Of a DNA stretch of 64,000 nucleotides, positions 33,062 to 46,622 are shown one piece after another. The translations under genes were made by a program, and so were the position numbers. The notes below the pieces were generated by a model. That model did no database searches. It saw nothing but the letters and a program-made list of their open reading frames with translations, and had not been told where the DNA came from. Position 1 is the stretch's first letter, and every line of letters begins with the position of its first letter. The stretch is from Babylonia areolata (Eukaryota; Mollusca; Gastropoda; Neogastropoda; Buccinidae). The stretch spans positions 14,621,578 through 14,685,577 of the forward strand of contig NC_134891.1 of the NCBI RefSeq assembly GCF_041734735.1, read 5' to 3'.

Positions 33062-34289
33062 TTAATCGGTACCACTCATAGTGGCAAGTGTTATCATATA
33101 CTTTTGGAATCGTCTATGTCCCTAGATGTCAGAAAATCATGATAATGTTGTGAACGTGGCAGCTTTCTGCCTGTTATCACGTGATTTCTAACCCCACCCT
33201 ACCGCGTCGAGAACGCGCACCGTGATCAAGCTCTGTTATCCCAGAGCCTAAACCATTGAAGATAGAAAAACTATTATTGAACAAAAAAGATGTATAATAG
33301 TATGCTAAACAGCTTTTGTTCTTATAAGTATATCAAATTATTATTTGTTCGTGAAATGTAGTGGCGTTTTGAGGATTTCATGACATATTCACACAAAATT
33401 CTGAGTATTTTGTCATGTTGCGTAGTTTTTGATGAAACTCACAAAAGCCATGATTTTTCCGAAACCATTAACAATTTTTATAGTTTTATAAGAATAAAAG
33501 TTGTTCACAAGTCCCTTGCACTTCGTTTTGCTTCTAAATATGTCTTCCTATATCTTACTAGGTAGCCTTTACAAAAGAGGAAGTGGCGCATTTTGTGTGA
33601 ATTTTGTCATGAAATCCTCAAAACGGCACTACATTTCATGAACGAATTAATATTTTGATAAATGTATGAGAACAAAAGTTGTTTTGCGTGCTATTCTACA
33701 TCTTCTTGTATTGTAATACTTTTTTCTTTGCAACCATTTAGGCAGAGCAGAACACAAACTGAGAATTTTGTCGTGTTGTGTAATCTTTGATGACACTCAC
33801 AAAAGTGATTGCTTTTCCAAAGCGATCAACATTTTGATAGTGTTATGAGAATAAAAGTTGTTCACAAGTCCCATGCGCTTCGTTTTGCTTCATAAAGTGT
33901 CTTCCTATATCTAACGATTTAGCTTTGACAAAAGACGACATGCCGAATTTTGTGTGAATATGTCATGAAATCCTCAAAACGCCACTACATTTCACGAACA
34001 AATAATAATTTGATGTACTTATAAGAACAAAAGCTGTTTAGCATGCTATTATACATCTTTTTTGTTCAATAATAGTTTTTCTATCTTCAATGGTTTAGGC
34101 TCTGGGAGAACAGAGCTTGATCACGGTGCGCGTTCTCGACGCGGTAGGGTGGGGTTAGAAATCACGTGATAACAGGCAGAAAGCTGCCACGTTCACAACA
34201 TTATCATGATTTTCTGACATCTAGGGACATAGACGATTCCAAAAATATATCATAACACTTGCCACTATGAGTGGTACCGACCCCCTTAA
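33062..34289. mobile_element. 1.2-kb foldback element with about 330-bp near-perfect inverted arms, TTAA-flanked
   Basis: TTAA sits at 33062-33065 and 34286-34289. The left arm (33066-33395) begins TCGGTACCACTCATAGTGGC and is repeated in reverse at about 33955-34285, almost base for base. Shared words include TCACGTGATTTCTAACCCCA and CGCGTCGAGAACGCGCACCG. The middle contains two direct copies of a roughly 250-bp block (33408-33660 and 33765-34017). Each has AAAAGTTGTTCACAAGTCCC and CTTCGTTTTGCTTC, and each ends in the arm's inner edge (TCATGAAATCCTCAAAACG). No coding capacity. TTAA suggests piggyBac-type mobilisation; this is inferred. Confidence 0.8.
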
Positions 34290-34517
34290 TTTGAGGGGCT
34301 GGCTGAAGGACTAATACACTCAGCCAGCAGTCAGAAAACAAACAAGGCTAAGAAATTATTTCCATATACTTTGCTTTAAAATGATTCAAATAAACCCTGC
34401 TCATCTAAATAAAAACAAACACACAGCAACCATAAGTCAGACGATAACATATCTTTATCATTTTCTCAGTTACTTAGGAGTTTCTGTCTTTAATAATCAA
34501 ATACTTGTCACTAAATA

Positions 34518-34620
34518 CAGCTGTCCCCGGATAAGTCGACTCCCTGGGGACCCCGAACAATAGTTGACTTATGCGATGGTCAGCTTATCCACACCTCGGA
34601 TAAGCTGACATTTTCTGGCA
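34518..34620 (+). mobile_element. possible pogo/Tigger-like transposon end
   Basis: After a TA, CAGCTGTCCCCGGATAAGTC and CCCTGGGGACCCCGAACAA resemble the CAGTNGTCCC...GGGACC style of pogo-group ends. The words GGATAAG/CTTATCC recur near 34590. No partner end or transposase was found. Confidence 0.3.
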
Positions 34621-35104
34621 GAATGTAAACTTACCAGATATGTAGAGAGTCAACTTTTTTTTTTAACACGAGACTGATGAGTTAGTTTAAAAAGGGATAT
34701 GATAAATTTCATTATCCCTTTGTCTGTGCTGCATTGGTACATGTCTTTTTAACGTTTACATAATAGACTTATCTACTGGTTAACATATAGATTTATTTAT
34801 TTTGTGGAGCCTGCAGGCTATGACAATTCTGATTTAGGCTTTGCCAACTTTTGGGTATACATGCTCTTTTTGTGTGTGTTTTCTTTTCTTTAACTTTTTT
34901 CTTTTCTCGATTATCCCCCTTACATTCGCAATTGTTTCACGTTAGTTCAGTGGTCCCTGTTCATTCATTTAGTTTTCAACTACATACAGGGCTTGTACTT
35001 CTGTGCAGTTTGATGTATTCCTTTGCTTGTGGCATGCACTATTTACATCTCTCTCTGAGTTTTCAATAATGGGAATGGTTTAGTATTTTCTTCTGCTAAA
35101 TGAA
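34621..35104. other. no feature recognised
   Basis: T-rich spacer with no credible exon. Confidence 0.4.
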
Positions 35105-35240
35105 ATAATAATAATGATAATGGATACTTTCATAGCACTATATCCAGAAAACTGCTCTAGATGTTTTCAAAAACATATAATAATGATAATAATGGAAATT
35201 TATACAGCACCGTCTGCTCAAGGCGCTTTACAATGACAGT
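35105..35240 (-). repeat. L2-like LINE 3'-end fragment, doubled
   Basis: Two ATAATGATAATGG-type tails, each followed by a block that reads in reverse as GCGCTTTAC/ATATAG, at about 35105-35165 and 35178-35236. They are either two overlapping old 3' ends or a local duplication. Confidence 0.5.
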
Positions 35241-35329
35241 AAAATGTAATAACAAAGAAACAATATGGTATGGTATATAACGCAAAAATGAATTATATGT
35301 CCCACAAACACGCATATACACAAAAGGGG

Positions 35330-35335
<6 letters not shown>

Positions 35336-35375
<40 letters not shown>

Positions 35376-35608
35376 GTGACTGCTCTCATGCTCCATCTTT
35401 CCCTCCTTATACACACACATGACAACCAAGTAATCAGTCTGGTTTGAAAAAAAAACCGTTCTGAAATGGTATGGAGGAGGCAAGTTTGTTTTTCTTTTTA
35501 ATCGTAGTAATGGGGAAAGAGATATGTTTTTGGGCATGACCTAAAACAGATTCTTGGGACTGTGTCAGAGAGAGTATGGTATCAAAATATACTATACACC
35601 ACAGTTCC

Positions 35609-35639
<31 letters not shown>

Positions 35640-35644
35640 TGATG
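35336..35644. other. CA and TA microsatellites in spacer
   Basis: (CA)n at 35336-35371 and (AT)n at about 35613-35641. The TA run abuts the LINE fragment's 3' end. Confidence 0.6.
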
Positions 35645-36335
35645 AGAGTCTCCCGTCGGACTGACGGATGAGTAGGCAGGTAGGCTTATCTGTCGGTGTA
35701 TGTCCTCATATGGGAGAAGAGTCCGATTCTGGATGTGCAGCACTTCCCACAGGTGTTCCAAGGGAAAACGTCTCCAGAAGTTGAGCCCTGCTTCCTTCGC
35801 TCACGCTTCTCCTTAATGGCCAGCGTTCTCTTGTTTTCAAACGTCTTTATGCCACTAGAGCACAGCATCCTCCAGCGAGAGCGGTCAAGGGCATCAGTTT
35901 CCCAGGAAGCGATGTCTGTGTCACAGGCTTTGAGGTTTGTCTTCAAGGTGTCCTTGAAGCGCTTGCAGGGTCTTCCAAGTTTGCGGTGGCCTTCCTTCCG
36001 CTGGCCATACAGTAGCATCTCGGGATCCTGCTGTCTATCATGCGGACTACGTGTCCTGTCCAGCGTAGCTGGCACTGGATCAGCAGGCTTTCGATGCTGG
36101 GCAGGACGCTCCTCTCTAGGACCTGAAGGTTGGAGACCCTGTCTTGCCACTTTATGCCGAGGATTTTTCATAGGCATCTCTGGTGAAACTACTCAAGTTG
36201 TTGAATGTGACGGCGATACGCCGTCCATGTTTCACAGCAGTACAACAAAGTGGTCAGCACAACAGCTCTGTAGGTTTTGATTTTGGTGCTGAGCCTGATG
36301 CCTTTGTTGTTCCACATCCTGTTGTTGAGTCTGCC
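35645..36335 (-). mobile_element. APE-type LINE 3' fragment, related to the 15-kb LINE
   Basis: On the minus strand are RTYRAVVLTTLLYCCETWTA-type text (about 36200-36290), QCQLRWTGHVVRM (about 36040-36080), GRPCKRFKDTLKTNLKA, SWETDALDRSRW, and a degenerate finger ending RIGLFSHMRTY (about 35700). Order and spacing match the C-terminal extension at 19042-19460, but divergence is large, so it is a separate, older subfamily. 5'-truncated, with frame breaks. Confidence 0.65.
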
Positions 36336-36639
36336 CACCCACCCCCTCACACACACACACATTCGCAAATACATGCATATATGTGTACACATACAAATGT
36401 ATGCATAGCATACCAGACACAAAGGAGTATACACTGTTTGGATAGGTATTCCACAATGAAACTTATAATAAGAGAGGAGCGAGTTTTGAGGCCAGATTCA
36501 AGAGGTGAGTCAGAGGGTAGGAGGTCATCAGGGAGTCTGTCTGTTCCACATGTTTGGGGCTTAAAAAGAACAAAATCTTTGTACATGTATTTCTCTTTTT
36601 CTCTTGTCTCTCTCTCTTTCAGGTTATCTTAGGGTTGCT
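36336..36639. other. no gene; CA-rich start
   Basis: Short CA and CATA runs near 36345-36400 and a TCTCT run near 36590-36620. Confidence 0.4.
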
Positions 36640-36960
36640 CCCTCCATTATTCTTTCTTTGAGGGGATCGATGATATGATGGTCTTGCATGAAGCAGTCAC
36701 AGCACTCCATTCTCTGCAGTTGGCCTACTTGACCAGTTTGCTGGTGTCACCCCATAGTCTGTCGATAAGTCTAAGGTCTCTCTCCACTCTTTGCTGCCAC
36801 TGAGTTCATCTTGGGCTGTGCTCCCTTTCTTGGCCTGTAGGTGTCCAGTTCAGAGCTTGCCATGCAATTCTTGTCGCTGGGATCCTCAGTATACATCCCA
36901 GCCAGTTTGCAAATGATGATTGACACAAAAGACCAACAATGCACATGTTTTTCAAAATGG
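36640..36960 (-). pseudogene. LINE C-terminal fragment
   Basis: Broken minus-strand frames read LRIPATRIAWQALNWTPTG (about 36840-36900), then DELSGSKEWRETL-type and CREWSAVTASC text. This is the layout of the GH(V/I)LRMP...ALRWTP-G...W region found at the C-termini of several APE-type LINEs. Only the last part is preserved. Confidence 0.45.
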
Positions 36961-39023
36961 AGTACAGCCTTTCTGGGCTTTCCCAAATGCAGTGGACTAA
37001 AGACACTTGCCAGCTACATTCGTGGCTTTGGAGAGATTGCTGAAAGTAACTTTACTTGGGCACTAAAATTTGGTCGACATATGCTATGAATCCACTTTCA
37101 CGAGGTCAAGTTATGCAAGGAGAATTTACAGAGATAAAGAAGACGGCTGGCAAAGGCCAAAGGAAAGTGTCGACTTACCTGATGAGTCAACTGTTTATAT
37201 GTACAGTGCTGAAAAACAGTAGCAAACAAACAAAAAATAAAATAAACATCAACGGAATTACTGAGAAGTTTGCTCAGTCAGTTTCTCTCTCTTCTCTCAA
37301 TCTTTATCTTTTGTTGCTTATAGCCCAGATGACCGCACAGGATGTACCAGGGCTGAAAAACTGTGAATTTGGTCCTGTAGATTTGAAAAACAAAAGAATC
37401 AAATCCACTTGGAAAAGAAAATTCGGTACAAGTACCGTGCAATCAAGGATATGCTAACATTGACCATTCCATCAATTTTTCAGGAAATGATAGAAGAAAA
37501 ACTGGGATATCAGCAATTTTAATAGAAGTAATTAAGTGGCAATGAAATAAGATTACAAAAGACAAAAACTTGCCCAGTAAAGCTCAGTCCTTGTCCAGGT
37601 TGGGGGAAAATGTGTATTTAATTTTAGTTTTGTTTTAGTGAATTTTTTGTTGTCGTCAGGGTTAGCTCACAGGTTTGGTTCGATTCTCAATCAAGCACAC
37701 GTCTATGCACTCAAACAATCACTGCTCATTCATTCCTCTTTTACAAGCTGAGGACACAGTATACATTTATACACTTTATATACTGATCAGAAATTATCAA
37801 TTCACACATGTCAAGTCAAAATCTTCACACAACATGGAATTTCAAAAGCATTATACTTTCAAATTATAACCCTAATCCTGGGGATAATCTACTCTCTCAC
37901 CTGGCCAGGTTTCCATTCACATTCACACCACAGTTCTGCCCCAACAGTCACCCTTGCCGACTGTAACTGGCTCCAAGAATCAGGTTTGGAATGTCCTTTT
38001 CACACAGGTCTGTAGAATCTCACGCCGGTCGGTCTTCTGGATCTTCTGGTGCTGGCAGGCTGGAAAGTGTTTTTGTGGACATTCTACGGGAAGATGTCTC
38101 TGCTCCTCTGTCTTCTTTCCTTCTCTTCTTCTTGCTTCAATCTCTCTTTCCCATCACCTCACGCCACGACCTCAACCTATCACCTTTCGTCTGAACAATC
38201 TTTCTCACAAGCCTCTCGCTCTGCGAGTCTTAACCTGAAGTGCCTCAACCAGACGTCCCTACCAGAAGTCTATGATACACACTTGGGTGGCTACTTTTAT
38301 CCTCCCGCAGTATGTACAATTGTATATCACGTGACACAACATTTCCATTGTTTTTTTTCCATCATAAAAACACACAAAACCTAATCTTGCACATCAATTC
38401 ACTATAACCTTTATATGCATTTATATTTGCTTCTGCCTGACAGCAGCAACAAATCTTCATATATAGATGTGATTGTATTAAAGGGACTGTTTATCTACAA
38501 TTCTATTGGTTAAAATCTATAAACTTTCTTTATTCCTGAGGTTGGAGAACAGCAACATTCCCCATTTTTTGTACTCTTCAGCTTCCTAGTTACCATCCAA
38601 CCACCTTCACAACTAGCTCATCCCCTGGTGTCCAGAATCTTATTCCTTTCTCACACCGTCCATGGACTCACTGTTGCCTGAGGCATTACCTTGGAGACGG
38701 GCCACAGAGTCTTGCCTGCCTCTTCCCTCGTATGGCTGCTCAACCACCTACACAATTTAGAGTACTCTAATTATCCTGGCCTCTTAGTTCGAATACTCAG
38801 TAAAGTGTGGACACATTTCTTGTATCTATCCGTCGTAGCCTAGCCGCTCCTCCCAAGATTTGAATATAGTCTAAAGGATATATAACAGTTCTCTGCACCC
38901 TTAACAGTCATAGCTAAGAGCAGCAGCAAAACATCTTCCATTACAATAAACTGAATACACTTATTTACAAGCACTCTGCACAATGTCAACAAATGAAGTA
39001 AAAATCTATTGAGATTTAGAATC

Positions 39024-39067
<44 letters not shown>

Positions 39068-39447
39068 GCACTCACCCACCTCTTCCCCCATCTAAAATTA
39101 TTTTGGTAAATAGACGTTGAATTAATGACCAACATATATCCAGGACATACACTGCATGCTGAAGTTATGGATACAGAGTTAATGAGATATGTTTCAGCAA
39201 TGGCTCTCAAGCCATGCATAGCTGTGACATGCTAGCACCAAATAACAATGTGTGAAATGGCATACTTTCCAAGGGGGTCTATATAAACAGTAATCTGACT
39301 GTAGAACTAAAACATACAATGGTGATGGAACAGGTCATGTGATGCCCTCATGTTCCCAGCTGCCATGGTGACAGAACGGCCCTTGGAGCAAGGGAACATC
39401 CCACTCAACATCCCAATAACTCATTTTCAGTGAATAGCCTTTGAACT

Positions 39448-39504
<57 letters not shown>

Positions 39505-40726
39505 GACTGAATCGGTCTGTCTTTCCTTTCACATAGGAACTGACGACAACATCAAGTGCAACCATACAAAGTGAAATAGTACTGTTGACACACTTCAGCC
39601 TACAACATGTTTTGCAGGCACCATGGTTTGAAATTAATCACTATTCTTTTCCTCAAAGGATATCAAACACACATCCTTGCGCACATGTGTAAACCAAAGT
39701 TCTACTCCGTCTGCATCCCCCTCGCGCACATAACTACACATAATTAACAGAAAAGCCTGCAAACAAGTTGACAGACACAGCTGTCAAGAAAGGAATGGTG
39801 AAGGGAAAGGGGGGTGTCAGGGTAACAACAACAGTCAAAGTGTATTTGGACTGATGCATTTCATGTCAACCAAGTAGTAGAATCTTCATAAAAACTAAGT
39901 ATCAAACAAAACAAAACATTATAAAAACCAAATTGTTAACATGTCAACCAATACTGTTTCAGAGAATTTTAAAAAGAAACAGAAAATTACAAATCTTATA
40001 CATTACAAACCTTGTATATCAATGTACATCTTTGGTTTTCAAATTATTCATTTGGGAGTTGTTTGTCTACCAACTGTTTTATGTAAAAAAAAAAATCTTA
40101 TCAGTCTCATTGATAAGTTTACAAACATCAGTAGCCATAATACATAATTTTCCCAATTGGAAAAATGAATGTTTAGATTCCACCATAAACATGTTTAAAA
40201 TTCCTATCACAGAGTGAACTAAATGGTTGCAATAACAATCATTAGTAAATTTTGCTGTTAAAGGATATTGTTTAAACCTATTGAATTTTCTTTTTAATGA
40301 AAATATCCAATGTATTCACGTATTGACATATAACATGGCTGGAATCATAGAAATACCAAAGCTATGATATGTTCATATTGTTGATTCCCAATCATAATAC
40401 CATTAGATGTGGAAGCAAGCACACTATTTACAAAAATGAGACATTTCACACATATATACATTACCTCTGGAAATAACCAGACTGACCTGCTCAAGCAGAT
40501 TTTTCAAAAAAAGAGAAGAAAAGCTATGACAAACCAACCTCACCTGATCAAAATGACTAAGCTGAAAATTGTCTGATCAAAATGAATGTATTTGCATGTG
40601 TGCACCCAAGAAAAACCTATTAAGTAATGATAGCACTGGCTGAACAAAATGAAATGAAAGGGAAGAAACTAAGCAATGTGAATATGGGGAGTGTGACTTC
40701 TGCCTTCCCAAAGAGCACTTCCCCAC
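36961..40726. other. long stretch without a supported gene
   Basis: Microsatellites: (CA)n at 39027-39064 and (CT)26 at 39449-39500. At 37334-37440 an acceptor-like TTGCTTATAG and a GTACAAG donor-like site frame a short open stretch, but nothing supports it. No recognisable transposon body. Open frames are short and inconsistent. Confidence 0.4.
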
Positions 40727-40817
40727 CTGTAATGAAATTCCCTTCTTTCGCCATGTCCACTTTACTATGACTACCGCTGACCCCAAAGTCTTCCTCGGGA
40801 GTCAACACGTTTTCTGG
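40727..40817 (-). CDS. possible internal exon of a minus-strand host gene
   Basis: The minus-strand acceptor CTTGCTTTTCCAG and donor ACAG|GTGGGG bound 91 bp that read PENVLTPEEDFGVSG, SHSKVDMAKEGNFIT without a stop. The composition is acidic and soluble-looking. Entry is on a codon boundary and one base is left over. I do not recognise the family. It lies downstream of the stop-containing exons at 47.3 and 50.2 kb on the same strand, so it belongs either to another gene or to an alternative transcript. A chance exon-like match is possible. Confidence 0.4.
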
Positions 40818-41765
40818 CTGGAAAAGCAAGAGGTTGGCTGCTGCTCACTTCACAAGTGGACACACAGTCACTGTGAAGGAAGAGGGGGATGGGAGGTGGA
40901 AGCAAAAGACCAGAGACAGATTGAAGATGCAGGATCTTATAAAGTGGAGGGATCTTCAAGATGCAGAAAAGGATTCAAGACAAGGGAGGGATTTCAAAAA
41001 TGTAGCATTTTCAATCCATGTTGAATACAATCCAGCTGACCACAGGGATCATCTTAATTGGGGCTGGATGGCAGAGACATTGGGGGAGGAAAGGAAGACA
41101 AATCTCGAAATGGGAAGTGGATTCAAAATGAAAGTGGACTTTCAAAATGATTAAGATGATTCATTCAAATAAAGAAATAACTTAAACACTGGAGAGGCGG
41201 GGGAGGGTGGGGGAGAATTACAGGTGAAAGCATGACTTGAAAGGTGGATTTATAAAGAAGATAAGGGATGGATGAGGTACTTTCTGACAACAAGGGGTTT
41301 ATTGATGAGGCAAAAAAGTCAGCAAAATGACATGTACTGTTCCCTCAGAGAATACTAACATCACTGTTCATCACATACAGTCTACATACTCTTCGTTTCC
41401 AAAGAAAGAGGAAGGGGTGCATGACGGGGGCTAATGCCTGACTTGTGTTTGGTTGTCTGTGTGAAATTTAAAAAATATATTATTGTTATTATTATCATGA
41501 TGGCATATGGCCCAGCTTTTAAATGCACAAAGTCACATCATATAAAACTTGAAAAGAAAGATCTAGAAAAGAAAAATTAGGCACAAGTACAAGTATATTC
41601 ATGCACTCAAGCTTCTGATGTGACCTTTCTGTCAATTTTCTCACCAAGGATTAATGAAACACAAACATAACTATACATAACAGACACACAAAACAAACAA
41701 GCAGGCATATAAACCAAAAAGGCAGAAGCCATCTCAGCATGTTCTATATTCATGCACTCAACATA
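40818..41765. other. no feature recognised up to the LTR element
   Basis: Purine-rich near 40860-41130, otherwise AT-rich. The last five bases before the LTR (41766-41770, GTAAG) are the LTR element's target duplication. Confidence 0.4.
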
Positions 41766-41770
41766 GTAAG

Positions 41771-41921
41771 TGTTGTATGATGCATGCATGCGTTTGTAGT
41801 GCTTTGTGTATTGAGACGAGCTAAGGGAAAATAACTCTGGTTAATATGAACTTGGCGGAATAAACGTGGCTTACCAGAAGCACTCTGTCTGGACTCCATT
41901 TGTCCCTTTACATAATATACA
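41771..41921 (+). repeat. left LTR of the Ty3/Gypsy element
   Basis: Starts TGTTGTATGATGCATGCATG and ends ATAATATACA. Matches the right LTR with about five differences. Confidence 0.92.
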
Positions 41922-44900
41922 TGGTGGCAGTGGTCTCATCGACCCCAAAAACATGGCAGAAAACCAGCAGGCAAGTGACAACAACGGTCATCGACTCCTC
42001 AATCTCCCCACTCCCAAACCGTTCGACGGCACACCAGCGAACTGGCTGAAATGGCGCCAGCGTTTCGAAAGATACTGGACGGCGTCCGGACTGATGAACA
42101 GACCACGACGTGAACAGGTGAGCACCTTTCTGTACACCATGGGAGAAAGTGCTGACCTTACGTGTAAACGAGGACACAATTGAATTTAAAGACTTGCTGC
42201 AGGCTTTCATTAGTTACTTCAATGTGAGAAAAAACATCATTGTAGAAAGAGCAAAGTTCAACAAACGCTCACAGGCAGTCCGAGAAACCATTGATGCATT
42301 CATTCAAGACCTCCACAAATTGGCCGACGAATGCAATTTTGGCGACTTGAAAGAAGAGTTAATAAGAGACAGAATCGTGGTTGGTGTTATCAATGACACT
42401 CTATCAAACGAGCTACAGTCGAAAGCAGAACTGACATTGGCCCAAGCTGTCCAACTCAGCAGGCAGGCCAGAGGCCAGGAAAGAAAGCCAGCAGCTAATC
42501 AGAGGCAGTCCTTCAGTCAACCTGGTAGACAGGAAACCACCTGCCACGTACAACCAACGCTTCAACTCCAGGAGTCAGTACCAGCACCACAAGGCCAGCA
42601 GTGCTGCTGGCAACGTTTGTGGTTATTGCGGCAAAGAGCCACACAGTCGAGACAAATGCCCAGCCAAGAACGCAACATGCAGCAAGTGTTACAAACATGG
42701 ACACTTCCAAGCAGTATGCCACAGTAGCCAAGCTCCTCGACACGCCCGTCGCCCAAGGGCAGTCCATGAGCTGTTTGAAGACGAGGAAGATGACGGGGAC
42801 AATGACTATGACAGCCATTTCCTGGGTCATGTCTACCATCTACAGGATGAAGACTGCTGGTCAGCTGAAGTCCTTGTCAATGGCTGTCCTCACACCTTCA
42901 AGTTGGACATGGGGGCATCAGTGACAGTGGTAGGAGAAAAATGGGCAGCCTCACATACTTTGACCAAGCCCACCAAAACCCTGAAGGGACCAGGAAATAC
43001 CAAACTGAACATACTTGGCACCTTTCAAGCACAGCTGCAGCACAAAGAAAAGACAACAACAGAAACGCTATATGTCATCAAAGGACAGACATGCTCCCTC
43101 CTCAGCAGATACAGCCTGCACCAAGCTTGGCTTAGTTGCACGCATCCACAATGTGACACAGACAACGGATTTCAAGCAAGAATTCCCTCAACTTTTCACT
43201 GGTCTCGGGCTGCTGCAAACCCCTTACTCCATTTCCCTCAAGCCAGAAGCCCGTCCAACATGCCTCTATGCCCCACGCAAAATTCCCCATCCACTCGTCC
43301 CAAAAGTCAAGTGCGAGATAAACAGAATGATGGAAGAAGGAGTCATTTCCCCTGTTACGGAACCCACCAGCTGGTGCTTGGGAATCATCATCGTTCCAAA
43401 ACCAAACGGGGCAGTCCACATTTGTGTGGACTTGACACAGCTGAACAAAGCCGTGCAGCGGGAAGTTCACCCCATGGCATCAGTGGACCCGCGAGCTTGG
43501 CTAAGCTGTCAAAGTCCAAAGTCTTCACCAAGCTTGATGCTAAAAGCGGATTTTGGCAAGTACCTCTAGACCCTGGCTCAAGGCTCTACACCACTTTCGT
43601 CACGCCTTTTGGGCAATTTTGCTTCAATCGCCTCCCCTTTGGCATTAGCTCAGCCAGTGAAGTGTTCCACCACCTTATGTCTCAGATCCTGGAGAATATC
43701 GAGGGCCTCATCTGCCACATGGACGACATCCTCGTCCATGCAGAGGACCAGCAAACACACGACCAGCACCTGAGAACAGTCCTGCAACGACTCCAGGAAG
43801 CTGACCTCACCCTGAATGACAAATGCGAATTCGCAAAACCATCAATCAGGTTCCTAGGCCACATCATCGATGCAAATGGCATCCACGTGGATCCAGCCAA
43901 GGTGGAAGCCATCATTAGCTTCCCACCTCCCACCAACATCACTGAGCTCCAGCGCTTCCCTGGCATGGTAAACCAGCTAGCGAAGTTCACGCCTAACCTT
44001 GCTGACATAACCGCACCACTACGGGGCCTACTCCACAAGGACACAGCATGGACATGGGACGACCAACAAGAGGCAGCTTTCCATCAAAGAAAACGCCTCC
44101 TCACCTCTACACCAGTCCTTGCTCACTACAGCCCTGACCGAGAGACAACCATTGCAGCTGATGCTTCCAACGCAGGGATCAGGGCAGTGCTCTGCCAAGC
44201 ACAGGACAATGGCACACGACGACCCATCTGCTTCATTTCAAGATCACTCACAGATGCAGAGAAGAATTACGCAGTCATCGAAAAGGAAGCCCTGGCAGCT
44301 ACTTGGGCCTGCGAGAGACTGAGGGAATACGTCTTGGGACTGAAGTTCACCCTGGAAACAGACCACATGCCACTGATCCCCTTGCTCAACACAACAGAAC
44401 TGCACAAGATGCCACCACAGATCCAATGTTTTTGCCTCCGTCTCATGCAATAAGACACCAAAGTCACCAATGTGGCAGGAAAAAATCAGATCACAGCAGA
44501 TGCGCTGTCACGCGCACCAGTTTCGCTACCCGACAAAAATGACGTCAACCTTATTGAGGATACAACTGCACATGCCCAACAGTGCATCAACATCCTCCCA
44601 GCATCAGCTGAAAAGTTACATCAAATACAGCAGTCACAGCAGTCACAAACAGCTGACTCAGAAATCACCGAAGTTCGCAAGTACTGTACCAATGGCTGGC
44701 CCGTCTACTTACCTCACTCTCCACTCCTCCAGCAATACTGGACCAACAGACAGCACTTCACAGTCGTCGATGACCTGCTACTCTTTGATGATCACATTGT
44801 CATTCCCCGTGACATGAGAATGGACATCCTCAACCACCTACATGAAGGACACCAGGGCATCACTAAAACCCATGCCTTGGCCTCATCTTCAGTTTGGTGG

Positions 44901-46622
44901 CCTTCCATCTCCTCCCAGATAGAAGAAATGCTCAGCAAATGCCGCACCTGCGCAATACACAGGCCAGCCCAAAAAGAGCCGTTACTTCCCTCTTCCTTCC
45001 GCGAACGCCCATGGTCCAGAGTCGGGATGGATCTCTTTGAACATGATGGCAAAATGTACATCATCATCATAGACTACTATTCTCGATGGATTAAGATTCG
45101 ACCCTTAGAAAAAACATCAAGCGCTCACACCATCGTCAGGATCAAGAGTGTTTTTGCAGCCCATGGCATACCAGATGTTGTTATTTCTGACAACGGTCCA
45201 CAGTTCGCCAGCACAGAATTCAGGGCGTTTGCAGCAGATTACAGCTTCACCCACACCACAAGCTCACCACGGTACCCCCAGAGCAATGGTGAAGCACAGC
45301 GCGCAGTCTAAACGGTGAAACAGATGCTCAAAAAATCCAAAGACCCCTATGCAGCCCTACTCCTCTACAGAGCCACTCCATTGCGCAACGGTCTCTCCCC
45401 CAGCGAACTCCTGATGGGGAGGAAACTTAAAACCAAACTTCCAATCCTACCCTCCTCCCTCCGCCCATCAACTCCCGACCACTCTCTCATCCAAGAAAAA
45501 GAGAATGACATGAAATCAAAACAACGAACACTCTTCAACAAACACCATGCTGCACGAGAGGCACCTCCATTCAAAACAGGAGAGTCTGTGTTCATTAAAG
45601 ACATGAACAAAACCGAACAGGTTGTAGCAGAACACCACAATCCACGCTCCTTCATCGTGGCAACAACGCAGGGCACGATCCGCCGTAACACGTCACACCT
45701 AGTGGCCATGCCTGGTGAAGCCCATCCAACACTGCAGACAAACACTTCCACAGGGAATGCCACGTCTTCGGGTTCTCTTCCACCACCATCAACAGATCCC
45801 CTCATCGCCCAGACAGCAGCCACCCATACAGATGGCCACGCCCAGAGCAACACCCACGGCCCCAGGATCAGCTGTCAACAACACACCAGGTCAACACCGC
45901 ACCAGATCAGGCAGACCAGTCAACAAACCGGTGAAGCTGAATCTGTGAAAGTGTACCCAGCAGATCTGAGAAAGGCCCTTATGGCTTATCTGTACTGGGA
46001 AAACAAAGTGTAGGAAGTGCAAATGTGCTCCCATACGGGTCTGAGAAAGGCCCCTATGGCTCACCTGTCTTGGGGAAAACAAAATATTAGGTTGAAAACT
46101 TCACCAGCACAACAAACTTACTTCACCCCATAACCATACCAAAGTGTGGAACACAGTGCAACATTGACATATGTATTCTTGTGTGTGTACATGTACATTG
46201 CTTCTGAACACTTACCAGTAACCGCTGATCTAGTCACATGTCATCATCAAACGTACACTGGTACCAAATCCAAAACCCATACAAATATGTTTAACGCATT
46301 GTGTTTGTTTTTCACTACATTCTTTTTCTTTTCTCCTTTTCACCACAAAATTCTCTTATCACTAAAAGTTTCAAAGCATATCCCATGATATGTATCCGCC
46401 CACAAGCCATAATTTCCTTATTTCTTTGGAAGGAAACTATACTGAATTGACTGACATTGTTACGAATCAGTAGAAGGGGGAAGAGGAGAGAAGTGAACAG
46501 ACTCTCACAAAAGAAGCTCAGTGAGACTCGTAGTGCATACTGCATGATCTGCTTTAAATTTATTTTTAGTTCATTGTGTATCTAGATGGAAATGAACAGT
46601 ACCCCACACAAAAAAGGGGAGT

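Noticed and set aside
37334-37440. Possible plus-strand exon with TTGCTTATAG acceptor
   Set aside because: The peptide is lysine-rich and unremarkable, the donor is weak and there is no partner exon.
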